Origin: Cyanoderma ruficeps
Taxonomy: Eukaryota > Chordata > Aves > Passeriformes > Timaliidae
NCBI GenBank assembly: GCA_008694505.1
Contig: VZDJ01007749.1
Span: 781,210 to 845,209, forward strand
DNA length: 64,000 bases
Direction of reading: 5' to 3'
Of the stretch, positions 22,901 through 35,334 are shown piece by piece. Both the position numbers and the translations under genes were made by a program. Under the pieces are notes generated by a model, which was given only the letters and a program-made list of their open reading frames with translations, searched no databases and was not told the DNA's origin. Within the stretch, counting starts at the first letter, position 1. Each line of letters begins with the position of its first letter.

Positions 22901-25900
22901 CTGTGCCTTTGGTCATTCGATCGTGGCAGAGAAAACAAGAGATGGAGTTGCAGTCTCAGAACACAGCAGAACTTTTTTTTGTGCTAAAATTACTCTATGG
23001 AGAAGTTGGGGAATCATTGACCTAAGGAAGAATGAAGCAACCTTTTCAGAAAAGGTTTGAGGCCTTGTGAACTGGAACTGTGGGTTATAGCAGGCTTCAA
23101 TATTTGTGTTGGAATCATCTTGGAGTACTGTGATGAAAGCATGGGATTGATTTGTGACTGTACTTCTGAGTGTATGCTGCTGGTTTTTTTTAACAAATCA
23201 AGTAAAAAATGAGTTTATGTGGTTCTCAGATTTGGAAGCTGCTAGAAAGCATGAAAACCAGGTTGAAATATTGGCTCCTCCTGCTGATGTTCACTAAAAC
23301 CTGCTGCCTGTGGGAGGTATCAGAGTTCTTCAGTTCATTTCTCACAGCTTTGTCAGGCTTTGATGGTGAGACTCAGTTCATATATTCAAAGAGCATCCTA
23401 GATACAGTTTAATAAGCACAGATATCTGTTATTTGGTGAATAAAAGGCTCCCGATGCAACAGGAGAAACCCTATATTTGATGGTATATGAAAATTTATCT
23501 CTTGTAATCCCATTTGTGACTGCTATTTGTTTTTCCCCAGCACAAGTGTTATGCATCCCAAGGGAAAGTGTCATTGAATGTCTTTCTGGCTATTGAATAC
23601 TTCTAAATTGAGGCTGTACATGTTGTTTGACTGCAGAGTAGTGCTTAAATTGTACAAATTATGGCATGGCTGGGGAGCTGAAGGCCTCAAGGTGCCAGAT
23701 CTTTAGGAGGCTTCTCATCTTTGTAAGAATTTGATGAACCCTTCAAGAACAAGAGCATAATGGGCCATCTATTCTGATTTAATATGATTTTATTTCAAAC
23801 AAGTGGCAACTGACATGAACAGATCAGCCTGTCCACTTCAACTTTGTCATGGGAAGTGCTGATGCTTGCAGTGTCATTGCCACATTGGTGAGGATGGTTG
23901 AGAACTTCAGACCTTTTACTTTTTGGGCTCCCTGGAGACACCTCTACTCACTGTGCTGGGGTAGAAATTAAATGGTACCAGTTAAAAAAAAAATAGAGTG
24001 TTTGTTTGTTTCCTCCCCCTCCAGTTTTTGACAGTCTTGATACTTGATCTCATTTGTATTCAAAGAGTAGCAGAGAACATTGACAACTTCTTTTTCAAAA
24101 GACTTTTGGCTAAAAAGAGATTTTGACTTACTGGAGTGGATTTTGCCAAGCAACAAAAGCCTGAACCAGACAAAACAAACTCCTGCATCCCAGTTTTACC
24201 CTATGAGAGGATCACTTCAGCAAGGACTCTTTCATGTGGCTAAAAGCAGTGTCCATCTGTCACAACACATATTGGCATGGAGTTCCTGCACCTTAAAAGC
24301 CTTTCAAAGCACCAAGAAAATGGTATAGGAAAAAGAAAATTATGTTGGTGTTTTGGGCTGTGGAACTTTCTTTTTGCTAAGTTCCTTCTGATACTCCTGT
24401 AATTGGAGCAGGCAGGCAGTAGGTGTCTGTGATCTTTTTCCTGATCTATACCACTAATGCTGGCTACAAGGATGGTGAAACATTTAGTCCTTGCTCTGAT
24501 TTCCCCTTTGTCTGTGTTCTCCTTTGTATGCCTGGGGACAAAATGCTAAACCCTCACCCAGTTTTCTAAAAGCATCTGATCATTTGTGTGGAACTGGTTA
24601 CTGTTAGAATCCAGCTTTTATTACGTGAAAAACATGTTTAAACTTTTTAGTATGGGAAGCAAGTGACTTAATGGTGAGAGCTGGGTATCTCCTAAGGTGC
24701 CTTGGGTTTGTCTTTGAAAATATCCTCCAGGGAAGAAAAAAAACCCCATTAAAAATAAAAGGAAAAGAAAGAAAAAAAAACATAAGATGAGTGAATGTGT
24801 GGTGCTGGTGACCACAGCTGCTCTTTCTCTCTAAGTGTGTTCATAACTTGGGGTAGAAAGTGGGTCTGGACTGTGGGAAATTATGAGTAAAAGAAGTGCC
24901 CTTCTTGTTATTTCCAATGCAAGAAGATTTCAGTACTCTATTGATTTAGAGTGATGAATGTTTTCTTTCTCTCTCTTCTTTCCTTCCTTTCTTTTTTTTT
25001 ATTTTTTATTTTTTATTTTTTATTTTTTATTTTTTTTTTTTTTTTTTTTTTATTTTTTATTTTTTATTTTTTATTTTTTTATTTTTTATTTTTTATTTTA
25101 AGGCTGTATTGTCAGAAGAGTGGCCATTCACAGCTACTTATTGATTCAAACCAGGGCTGAAAGATGATTGAGTGCTGTGACTTTTTGGGCCCCAATTTTT
25201 CTCCTTGTCCTCCGGTGAAAAAACTATTAAAAGTATTCCCAATAACAACATCTCTGGATGTTCTTTTGTTCTTTTGGTCTCTGAATATATAGGAAATTGA
25301 AATGCCTATGACTGCCTGACAGCCAGCCTAAGATGAATACTCATCATTTTATGAGAAAAATCAGATATAAACGTGCAATCTCCTTCTTTAGGACAAGACG
25401 GAAGTATTGCTTTAATCTTACTGCGGTAAGTAAAACTGCAGACATACACTTATAAAGAATTATTAACAAAGAAAATATTTAAGGATTTGGCCATATTGTA
25501 GTTTGTTTATGGTAACCAAACTCCTAGAAACATGTTTGATTAGCTGATCAATGAGAAGTGTTACTGGGTTTTATATTATCCTGTCACTGGGATAACGACA
25601 TTCGGGATGCAATTGGCTCTTTAGTTTGCTTGGTACTATACATGTTTGAATCCATAAATAGGATTTTGCTTTTCTAAGTATGGGTTGGAATTATGGAGCA
25701 GTGCTAAGACTGCTTTAATGTTTCGGTTCAGCATTTTAGTGAACAAGAATGGTTTTATTTCCCTGAAGTGTTTCTTCTCCCACTGGGGAAAAATGTGGAC
25801 AAATGAAAACATAAGTAATAGGCTGATGAGGGAACTAAAGGGGATGCTGGAAGAAATTGTGGAATTTTAATCATTGTCACAGTAGTGGATTTTATATTAT

Positions 25901-28369
25901 TCTGAACTGCTGTTGTAATTCAGTTGTCCTGGCCTACATGGCTTCTACCTACAAGCTGACACCACTCTTGGGTCAGAGGCACCTGAGTTTTTTATCTGCT
26001 TCCACCTCTGGCTCCAAAGCCTACTCTCCCATAAAGGATGTTTTTGTCACTGGATACCTGTGGATTTGGAGGAATTAAGCACTACTTCCATACTCCTGAC
26101 ATACACTGTAAAGTGACGAGGGGAATTTCTCCTGGTTGGTGGCCCTGTTGTTGGAAGATATTGAGTGACAATCTGTGGCTGATCACAGGCATTGCTTTGG
26201 ACTTGGCTCATGGGAGCTGTGTAAACTTTCTGCAGGGAAGAAAAAAAAATAACCAGAAGAATAAGGTTTCCCTAGCTTTCTTCTAGCCCAAAAGTAAAAA
26301 GCAGCCCAAACTCGAATAATTATAAAGTAATGTGTTTACATGCTTTGTGCTGCAGCTTCATCACAAGTGGGATGATCTTTCCTTGTAGGAGTCAGACAGT
26401 GGAGGCTCCTGCTTTTCCAGGGAAATATAGAGTTCTGGAAAAACTCCTCAGTTGCCCTGAACATGCACGCTAAGAATGTTGTTGGTCTTCTCCTTCTGCT
26501 GACAGTCTGTTGGGCATTGGATGTTGATTTAAAAACCTCTGTGTGGTTACTGCTGTGTGAAGGGACTGAGCAGAACCTGTGCGGGTCTGTTATTCCGCAG
26601 GTTCCTCCATGCACAGAAAAACCCTCCTTAGGAATTTTCTTTGTAGTTGTAGTGGAAGGATCATGAGCAAAGAGCTGCAAGGAGATGGTCATGCAGGGGT
26701 AAAGGTGTGTGGGACCTATAAGTAGCCCAGTGGTGCAAGCCACATGCCATGCAAAAAATCCTTTGGGCTTCTTTGTTTTACAGGAAGGAAAGCCCTGTTG
26801 TTCCAGTTAGATGAAGGAAAAATTAGTTGCTCTCTTCCTTCTGTGTGTTTTGTGTGCTTGTGGGTTTTTTTCTCACCACCCCCAATTAGATTAGTTTGCC
26901 CTGTCACAGATACTTTTACTCTGGCAGAGAATATTTTGAGATCAGGGTTACCTGAGCTCACATGCTGACAGTTTTGTTGCAATAAAACTCTGCTAGCACC
27001 CTCGTCATAAATCACAGGCCCTAATTTGGAGACTTAAATTATAGGTATGTCTTCTGAATTACCCTCTGCAATTAAAGTGCAATAAAAATACCTGCCATGG
27101 ATTTTAACAAGCAGCCTAGGCATAGTAATGCCAACTGTTTGCTGGCTGCTGTTGGGATGTTAAATTTTTTACAGCTATTAAATATAGTGAGCAGCATGGC
27201 TGCTGCCAGTTGTTAGGAGAAACACCAGCATTGCCACCAGCATAGCTGTTTAGCTGGAAGTGTAGTGTTGTCTCCCCTGAGGGAAGGAGGCATTTATGAG
27301 AAGGAAAGGTGTGCTGGAGGCAAGAATAGCATTCCTCTGGCTCTCAGGGGCTGTCATGTCCTAGAACAGTCATAACAGCACCAGAGCTCAGTGCTAAATA
27401 AAAATTCAGTAAACCAAAGAGAAATTCTGCCTCGAAAATAGCCATGAAGATCATGTCCTGCCTTTAAGTCATGCTGCTGACAACCCCATGAGTGAGGGTC
27501 AAGGAGAAGATGTGTGAAGTAGGAAATACCAGACTTCTGCATTTTATTACAGGGAAAAGATGCCAGGGTTTTCAGGCACAGAGCATGAAAGTTAAGAATC
27601 AAGAATGCATTTACAGTTAGAAAGATTTGAAAAATCCAAAATCTGATACTGGTAGGAAGAGATTGTAAAGATGCCAGCTTTCAGTCCATCCCTTTAGGAC
27701 AGATTTTAACCAACTGGTTTTAAAGTTCACTGTTTTCTGTGGAATTACTGACTCCACCCAAGAGATATCTGTGTTTCATTGTCTTTAACTGGACGACCCA
27801 AATTAGTGGCTTTCTTCATAAAGGACTGTCTCGTCAAAAACCAGACTGCAACATCCCTGAAATACAGAAAGCTGCACCATGTTTGTAATGATGTGGTTTT
27901 TGTCCTTTTGAAATCTAATTCAATCAAATTGTTGTTTCTTTCAGATTTATGTCTTGAGTAGATGTAATCTGTTTGCTATTCAAATAAATCTTTCAAATTT
28001 CAGCATGATGGGGAGGTCTTCATATTATCTGACTCATGCATCTAACAGAGATGCTCTGAATTGTCCCATTGACTTCTCACCATTGCTCACATAAAGAATT
28101 CAGTCTCCTAAATTGCAAGGAGGTAAACAAAGACAGTCTGATGCTGGAGCTGGTGAAACTCCTATTCAAAATTTTAAATGGATGCAGCTGAGTATTTAAT
28201 GGGAAAAAAGTCATATTATTAAGGAAGCAAGCAAATATTTTTTACCATAAGAAACTGTCAGTCTTAAAAATTAGTGGCTTGTTGTGGGAAAAACACCAAA
28301 CTACTCTTGTCAATGTCTTATTATTCCTTATAGTTCAGAGAAAAATTGTAAAAATAACTGTTGGGTGTT
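19919..28369. other. Unique non-coding sequence
   Basis: No gene or full transposon seen over about 8.4 kb. A (ATTTTTT)n tract is listed separately. A segment near 22.34-22.42 kb holds three GATA-type motifs, noted only as a weak regulatory hint. ORFs of up to 135 codons (26336-26743, minus) match nothing recognisable. Confidence 0.5.
24990..25099. repeat. (ATTTTTT)n heptanucleotide microsatellite
   Basis: About 110 bp of T-runs interrupted by single A residues, mainly with a 7-base period, with an uninterrupted T-run in the middle. It is preceded by a pyrimidine-rich CTCTCTCTTCTTTCC stretch. It is low-complexity and its length may be unreliable in the assembly. Confidence 0.92.
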
Positions 28370-28375
28370 GTGGTG

Positions 28376-28910
28376 CGCATTTTGGGTTTTCTAATATTCT
28401 GTATGTTTTGTTATATGTTTATAATGGTTTGTTCCTACACCCCCATCCCCAAACCCCCCAGTGGTGTTTCCCTTGTGATAGGCCTTGTCAATCACCTTGT
28501 AAGATCTGGAAGATTCTGGGGAAAAAGCCCTAGGATTTGACAAGGTACCCTGGTACCACCTTCTTTCATTGTTCTGTTAAGTTTCCCCATTCCAGGTCAC
28601 ACCCTCCCTCCCCTTAGATTGGTTCTGAGTTCTCCCCTGCTGTACTTAAGGTGGGAACAGAAGGGCTGCTGTATGCTGTATGCTGTATGCCCCCTGTACT
28701 TAAGGTGGGGACAGAGGGGCTGCTGGTCACTCCCTTCTGCACATGGAGGTATCTGGGTGGAATAAAGCCAGATGAAACCCAAGGGAGAATCCACTCTTTC
28801 TTCCACACCGTCGACCACGCTTCAGCCTGAGGTTCAGACCCACCAAGCCTTCCTTCTATAGTTGCCTGCGAGTGAGCTAGCTGGTGAAGCAGCTCCAGAA
28901 CGCAACTATA
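28376..28910 (+). mobile_element. Solo ERV LTR, family A, copy 2
   Basis: It starts TGTTGTGGTGCGC and aligns with the LTR at 3477-4031 throughout. AATAAA lies at 28761-28766. GTTGGG occurs directly before the start (28370-28375) and again at 28911-28916, a candidate 6-bp target duplication; this would make the right end ACTATA rather than the usual CA, while CGCA at 28901-28904 is the alternative end by the TG...CA rule. A TATGCTG unit is repeated three times at about 28675-28697, in a GTACTTAAGG-flanked block that itself occurs twice. No ERV interior adjoins. Confidence 0.8.
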
Positions 28911-28911
28911 G
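28856..28911. repeat. 10-bp inverted repeat at LTR 3' end
   Basis: CTATAGTTGC (28856-28865) is exactly complementary to GCAACTATAG (28902-28911), with a 36-base loop. The right arm overlaps the LTR/flank junction. Confidence 0.85.
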
Positions 28912-28916
28912 TTGGG

Positions 28917-30150
28917 TCAATATGCTGCTGATATATTTACATGCTATGCCTCTGATCATGTGTAATGTTTTACCAAAAATTGTTTAGTTATTTGTCATGA
29001 GTGAGTTTTATAAAAGATACACATCAATAATGTGTCCTAATATTGAAATATTTTTGCTTTTTTGTTAACTCTATGCACCATAGTTCATGCTATTGAGGCA
29101 TTAAGTTTCTATCTCCTGACTGATTTGATTTATTACTAACTTTTATCTGAAGGATATAAATGAAGCTGGAATTGCATTAAGCCTTCATCTGAACTGCGCA
29201 TTTATTTGATACAGGATAACGAAGAAACGAAGCATTTTCCCATGGCACTTCCTTATTCTGTCCAGGGGAGATGGATGACTTTTTGCTTTTGTACACACAG
29301 ATGCTCCTACTGTTCTACAAGATCACACAAAATATTTACTAGAGTCTGTTAAGTACAATAAAGGGTTGTCAGGGCACAGCATATGCAAAGAATCTTTGCT
29401 TTTCTGCATGTGTCACCTGTACACTGCTAGTGTAGTACACTGCTACTGCAAATATTTTATTGTAATCAATGCTATATCGGGCTTAACCCTCATCTCTCAC
29501 GCCCTGGAATTTGTGACTGTTTTCTGCCATGATAAAGTGAAATTTTAATTACAAAGTGCAAAACCAGAAGGAATTGGATCTAACTGGTATGTGGTCCAGT
29601 TTTCCAATGCAATAACTTTCCCTCCAGATGGAGGAGTCAAGCGAACATTTCAATGTTGTGCATAAGTCTGATGATCACTGTTTTCCTTCAAAGGATCAGA
29701 TTGTTGGGATGCACCCTCAGTGACACTTTGTAGTCCATGGGCAATGCAAGACGGGCAGTAGAGATGCTTGGCCGGCCTGAGGGAGGCAGAAGGCCAATTC
29801 TTTCTGGGTCTGATTGAAGAACATTAAACTGTTGTCAGACAAAATCTCCACTGAAATGAGTGTTTTGATATTTTGGCTCCTCAGTGGAGGATTTTTTTTT
29901 CCACCAATGTTACTTTGTCCCATTTCATATGTTACATTTTAGCCAGGGTAGAGGGATATGAGGGAAAGTTTTCTCTGTGAGCAGAATAGTAATTTCCTAC
30001 AGCAGCAGCAAATTCAAGAGAAGTGTGAAAATTTCATTGTGTAAACTTTAGGGAACAAATGATGTAGGGATAAGTTTGTTGAACAAGCATCAGTGTTTGC
30101 TTCTCCCATATGATGCCACAGAACTGCTACCTTTTAGATTGTTACAAAAT
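28917..30150. other. Unique non-coding sequence
   Basis: AT-rich; no gene or recognisable repeat seen. Confidence 0.5.
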
Positions 30151-30432
30151 GGTCCCTTCTCACAAGTAACAATCAACAGAACGGGGAGAAATGTCCTCAA
30201 ATTGCACCAGGGGATGTTTAGATTGGATGTCAGCAAAGACTTCTTCATGGGAAGGACTGTCAAGAATTCAACAGGCCATCTGGGGAAGTAGTTTGGGTCA
30301 TTATCTCTCTAGTTAATTAGAAGATGTGTAGTTGAAGCTATCAGGTTTAGTGGTGGACTTGGCAATGAAGGCTTAATGGTTGGACTTGGATCTTAGAAGT
30401 CTTTTTCAACCTAAGTGACTATTCTCCTACAA
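30151..30432 (+). mobile_element. CR1 LINE 3' fragment
   Basis: Recognisable CR1 3' region: a TTGCACCAGGGGATGTTTAG block, then GATTGGATGTCAGCAAAGAC, TTCTTCATGGGAAGGACTGT, and the terminal TGGTTGGACTTGGATCTTAG, AAGTCTTTTTCAACCTAA and GACTATTCT. It is 5'-truncated and substantially diverged, with no coding capacity. An A-rich tract follows directly. Confidence 0.82.
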
Positions 30433-30433
30433 T

Positions 30434-30475
30434 AAAAAAGGAAAAAAAAAAAGAAAAAAAAGAAAAGAAAAGGAA
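30434..30475. repeat. A-rich (A/G) low-complexity tract
   Basis: Runs of A broken by single G residues, immediately after the CR1 tail. CR1 does not end in poly-A (family knowledge), so this is probably an independent simple repeat. Confidence 0.8.
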
Positions 30476-33400
30476 ACAACTTTCAGTTTCTGACTAGAAA
30501 TTCTGACCAGTTTGCAATAAAATCGTGGAGGAGGGGGCACATTGGTATCTTGCCTTTCAAGACCAGGCTTTTTGTAGCCCAGACAGTTTATTCTTGCCAT
30601 TGTGAGTGAGATTTGCATAACTGATGTAACTTAAAATATAAATCCAGCTTCTTAGCAAAGTGCTTAGGGCATAAATAATGAATGAACTTCAGATGCTGCG
30701 GTTTGACTACTGACAGGTCAGTAGGACTGGAAGGGGGGAACCAGCTTTTGAATTTGCAGGATTTGTAGCTCCCTATGTGTATTTGTGTTGTATAGGCATG
30801 GTGACCACAAAATATGTTGTAAGTTATTTTTTAAGAACTTGCCCAACGTATAGGATGTGTTCACTTTTAGTCCATTTGAAATTTGGTTTGAAATTCTGAT
30901 AAATGCTGGAGCTGGATTTGGATGCTGAATTCTTGTACTCCACCAAGTCAGTCAGATAAATCCCTCATCACATCATCCTGCAGGTGTGGTATCTGATCAG
31001 CTCATCACTGTGCAGCACCCTGGTGGACACAGTTGAAGCAACTACAGATTGGTTATTGTACTGTACAGTACAGCATAATACACAGAGCTCAGCTTGGGTT
31101 TGGGTGGGATGTCCTCATGGCACTGTGTGTGGGCCACCAGGAGCTGTCCCAGCCTATCAAAGGTCACTTATCCTGTTTGTGTTGCTGGTGACTCCAGATC
31201 AGTCTGATTGCACCCACCTCTGCATGGTGCAGGTACCTTCCTGTAAGAGAGTAACTCTAAACATTTACTGAACCATATGCTCAGCAATTAACATTTTTTG
31301 AGCCAAAACCAGTTCATTAAAAAGGTCTTAAGCTTCTCAAATATTCTCTAATCTAAGCTAGATGTTGTTGGCTTCCAAACTTGATTTCCCAATGGGCTTG
31401 TCCTCAAGGAAAGCTAATGCCAAACAGCAGATCTTTGATCTGAAACTTTGTAGTTTGGAGGCTCCTTTCACATCTGTTTATATCTCAGCAAAAGGAGCTC
31501 ATAATGTAAAAGAAAAACTGCTTTTATACTTTGCCAGAAGTAGTCTTGGCATCTGAAACTGATGTGGCTTTAGTCTTAGCTTGGATGGAATTAATTCCTG
31601 CTTCTGGTAAAAAAGAAAAAAAAGGATGTAATGAGCATTTACACTGTAACAAAATGATAAAATGCAAACATGGAGATCCATATCCTCCCTCGTTGTCAGT
31701 TGAAAGAACTCTTCATCTTCCTTTGCATAGGAAGCCATTCACTCTTTTCTTTTATGTCTTGTACAGTGTGGGCGTGTATATATATATATATATATNTGAT
31801 TTTTTTTCACTTCATAAATTTGTTCCTTTTTCTGTTCACTGCTAAGCAGACAGAGTTTGGTCATGGTACTGCTAATGTGTTACTGTCTTTTTTGTGTTTA
31901 GACTGGTTAACACAGGCAGGAAACACCATGTGAGTTCTCAAATGTTTACAGAGAAGGGAGAAAAAGCCACATTGGTGAGGGAAGGATGGGTATCAATCCA
32001 ACCTAGTGACCTGTGGTTTATTTTGCCTTTTTATTCGTCAGTGAAATTTTGTCACTGCTTCAATAGGATTCTGTTTGGTGCAAAATATATTTTTCACAGC
32101 ATCCCTCAAGCTCCCCTAAACTGTGGCTAAAGAGGAAGTATTTCTTCCTGGCTGGCTACTGTGGGTCCTCTGCCTTCTGTTCTTCCATCAGACTGCTTCG
32201 CAGTTATTTTACCTCAGGGACACTAAAGCACCTCCAGTTCTCATATGTGTTTGTATTGCAATTTGGTGTCAGTGATTATCTGTGCTTGACCATAGGGACA
32301 AAGCTGTAAAATCTGTCTTTGTGTTGATCACTGAGCTAATTTTGCACAGGAAGAGGTACATCTGGGAATCACAGCAGCAAAACATACTGCATTCTAACAT
32401 CTAATCTCTAACACCAGTCTGGGGGAGTGTTTTGGGGAAAGGATTTGGTTTGAGTTGGGTCCGTTTTCTTTTTGCAGGATGGTGGTGATATTTTGAAGTG
32501 CTGCTCTCCTTTAGGAAGGTTAAAAGAGATTCCTGAGTTTGCTAAAGCAAAAAGAAGAAAGAAGTGCATAGTTGGTGAGACTTTCATGAGAGTTTTATAC
32601 CTGGTGCCTCTCCTTGCAGCTTTCTGTCCAGCATTTAAAAGCAACTTTTGCTGTAGTTGCTTCTGTCTTCAGTTACGTATTTGCTTTTCCACAATACAAG
32701 GTGGCTGATGTGCAACTCCCATTTCTCCCCATCTCTGCTTTTGTAAAGTAGAAGCTGATTTTCATTTGTCAGTAACTTATACGTCTTTGTACTGAACTTT
32801 ATAACAATTCTGAGACTTATGCTGGATTTTTTTAAGGAGTCAGATGAAGTTTATAAAGTCTGGCTGGTACAAAGAAGTGTCACTAAACAATGTCTAGTAA
32901 CTTCGTCTGACTGCCTTCTATTAGGGTATTTTATGCTTTTCCTGGTGGCATTAATTCCACCAGCAACTTGGAGTCGTGTCAATGGCAACTGCCATAATTG
33001 GCATTTTACCTTCTGTGGGCTTCCAAATGTAATTTGCTGAAGACTTTACTCTGCTTTGTGCAACAGGTTTACTTTATTCTGCATTTGATTTGCTCTTCCT
33101 CCTCTGGCTCACCTGCTTGCGGGTGAGATGTGTTTGTTGGGAGCTGCATCTCATTTCCCAGTGCAGCTTTTCTCACCCACAAACATTCTTTCTGTTCTCT
33201 CTGTGTGCTTTCTTCCCAGGAAAGTTTGGGAGAGAAGGTCTGATTGGGGTGATAACACAGGCTGTGTGACACCCAGCTACCAGAACGCCTGTGGGTGCAG
33301 CATTTGATGTCTGAGGCTGTATTTTTACATTGTGTCTGTGTGGGCTGGGAACTTTTAAGAGCAGCCTCTAGCAGAAGAAAGGTGGTTTCAAAGCTGTTGG

Positions 33401-35060
33401 ATAATTAGGATGGCAATTCTGGATTATATTCTCATGGCAGTGGATATTTCATATGCTGAACATATTGATTACGTCTTGGGGCAATATGATTTAATCCTGA
33501 ACAGATTCTGAAAAGTTCAAATACTCGAATTCTTGCTCTCCTTTCCCACTCATTTTCTATATTGTTAAATGGTTATTATCAGTTATTTGACTTCAAGGCA
33601 AAGAAAATCTTTTCATTCACAACCATGGTAAGTTTCTAAACAATAGCACAGTAATTAGGTTTGCAATATGCCTTGTTGTAGACTTATTTAAGTTCCTAAC
33701 ATGGGAATCTAATTTTGTATGTGATGGCAAAGAAAGAGGATATATAAAAAGGTGTTACACTTATTCACTGCTCTGTTATTGGAAGATGGTGAAATAAAAA
33801 TCAAACCACCCTGAGTGCAAGGATGATGTGCAATGGATAATATTCCCTTTGGCCTCAAATATTTCATACAGGGATCTTTTGGATGTTATTGAAAATGGTG
33901 CATAGTAATTAAAATGTAATGATTTTTCCCTTCCAAATGAACATATACATCCTATCAAAAAGCAACTGGATGGTCATAGGTAAGTTAATTTTCTGCATTC
34001 AGATGTATTATCTTCTCCCCGATTCATACGTTGCTATAGCAACTATTGACTGCACAAGGCCTGACGGGGCTCCCAGAGAAATATGAGACACTCAGGTTTA
34101 TATTTTTCTGCTGTAAGTCATGGAAATTACTTCAGTAGCAATAGCTGATCTTTAAACTATGATTTTTCATTTTTAACTTGAAGATAAAACAGTTTGTTTC
34201 CTAAGTTGAATATATTCTCTTTCTTCTATGTTTATGATTTTACAGTATTTTTATAAGTGTGACCAAATGGGATTGTTACAGAATGCAAAATACAAATGTG
34301 ATCTCTAAAAAGGGCAATTAATAGTTTTATATTTTTTATTAACAAAGTTAACAAAGTCTGATGGCAAGGTTGATTGTATTGCTTACTACTGAGATGAAAC
34401 ACAAAGGAAAATTGAGTTAGAATGTTTTTAAAGTGATTTACAAAGAATCCAAATATATAAAAGGGTAAGGGAGGCTATCGCATTGAGTCCTGAGGTTGAG
34501 TGGATGCCCTTGCTTTCTAAATTCTTGATGTAGGTCCAATCTTGGTTTCAGATTTGGACAACAGCTTATATCTAGAGGAATTAACTATCTGGATTTATTT
34601 AGTATTAATTTAGCATACAACTAATCAGCAATTTAGGGAGGATCTGTCTGGAATAGAGGATTCCCCTGCCTTGGGTAAGGAAGGATCTCAGTTTCAGGTG
34701 AGGAATCTCAAACCCCAAGAGGTGCCCCAGCTCAAGGGGGTGTGCATTCAATTTGCAATTTAGAAATAATTTAATTTGCTCCTGTCCATGTCATTCACAG
34801 AGAGGTCTCTGTGCCTCAAGGAGCACCTTGAGAGATGTCTCAGGCCGGGGGGATGCCAGCAGGGACAGCCCAGAGGACACTCACTCAGGGTGTTGTATCT
34901 GTGCAATAGAGTGGTTGGCTTGGGGTCAAGCTGCATCCAGTGGGACATGTCTGTGTGTGACTCCTTGTACCCACAGCTTCCTTTGTTCCTTGATAAATGA
35001 GTCTTGGAAAAGCCGCCTGCTATCCATGTGTTAATTGCATGGCCAGTGTTCCACCAATAT
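30476..35060. other. Unique non-coding sequence
   Basis: No gene supported. It contains a 16-bp perfect palindrome (31057-31072, TGTACTGTACAGTACA) and a (TA)n tract with an ambiguous base. The 34.75-35.03 kb segment is GC-richer with overlapping ORFs of 74-102 codons on both strands, none recognised. Confidence 0.5.
31775..31797. repeat. (TA)n microsatellite with one N
   Basis: GTATATATATATATATAT followed by an N at 31796. The base count is uncertain because of the ambiguous call. Confidence 0.9.
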
Positions 35061-35334
35061 AGAATCATAGAATGGTTTGGATTGGAAGGTCTTGAAGATC
35101 ATCTCATGGGCAAAGACACCTTCCACTAGACCAGGCTTCTCAAAACCTCATCCAGGTTGGTGTTACACGCTCTCAGGGATGGGACATCCACAACTCTGGA
35201 ACACCTGTTTCAGTGCCCCATGGCTCTCACATTAAAGACCTTTTTCCTAATATCCAATGTAAACCTACCCTCTTTCAGTTTAAAATAATTTCCCGTTGTC
35301 CTATCACTACACATTCTTGTAAAAAGTCCCTCTA
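35061..35334 (-). mobile_element. CR1 LINE 3' fragment
   Basis: It starts on the plus strand with AGAATCATAGAATGGTTTGG, the reverse complement of the CR1 3' terminus. It continues through ATCATCTCATGGGCAAAGAC, CTTCCACTAGACCAGGCTTC, GGGATGGGACATCCACAACT and a TTTCCTAATATCCAATGTAA block to TTGTAAAAAGTCCCTCT. The 3' end is intact and the 5' part missing, as is usual for CR1. It is the best-preserved CR1 tail in the window. Confidence 0.93.

Noticed and set aside
26336..26743. 135-codon minus-strand frame
   Set aside because: No recognisable domain, splice context or repeat; length is within what chance allows for a locally GC-richer stretch.
34753..35068. GC-richer segment with overlapping frames of 74-102 codons beside a CR1
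   Set aside because: Frames are open on both strands, none matches a known protein, and no clear splice signals bound them.
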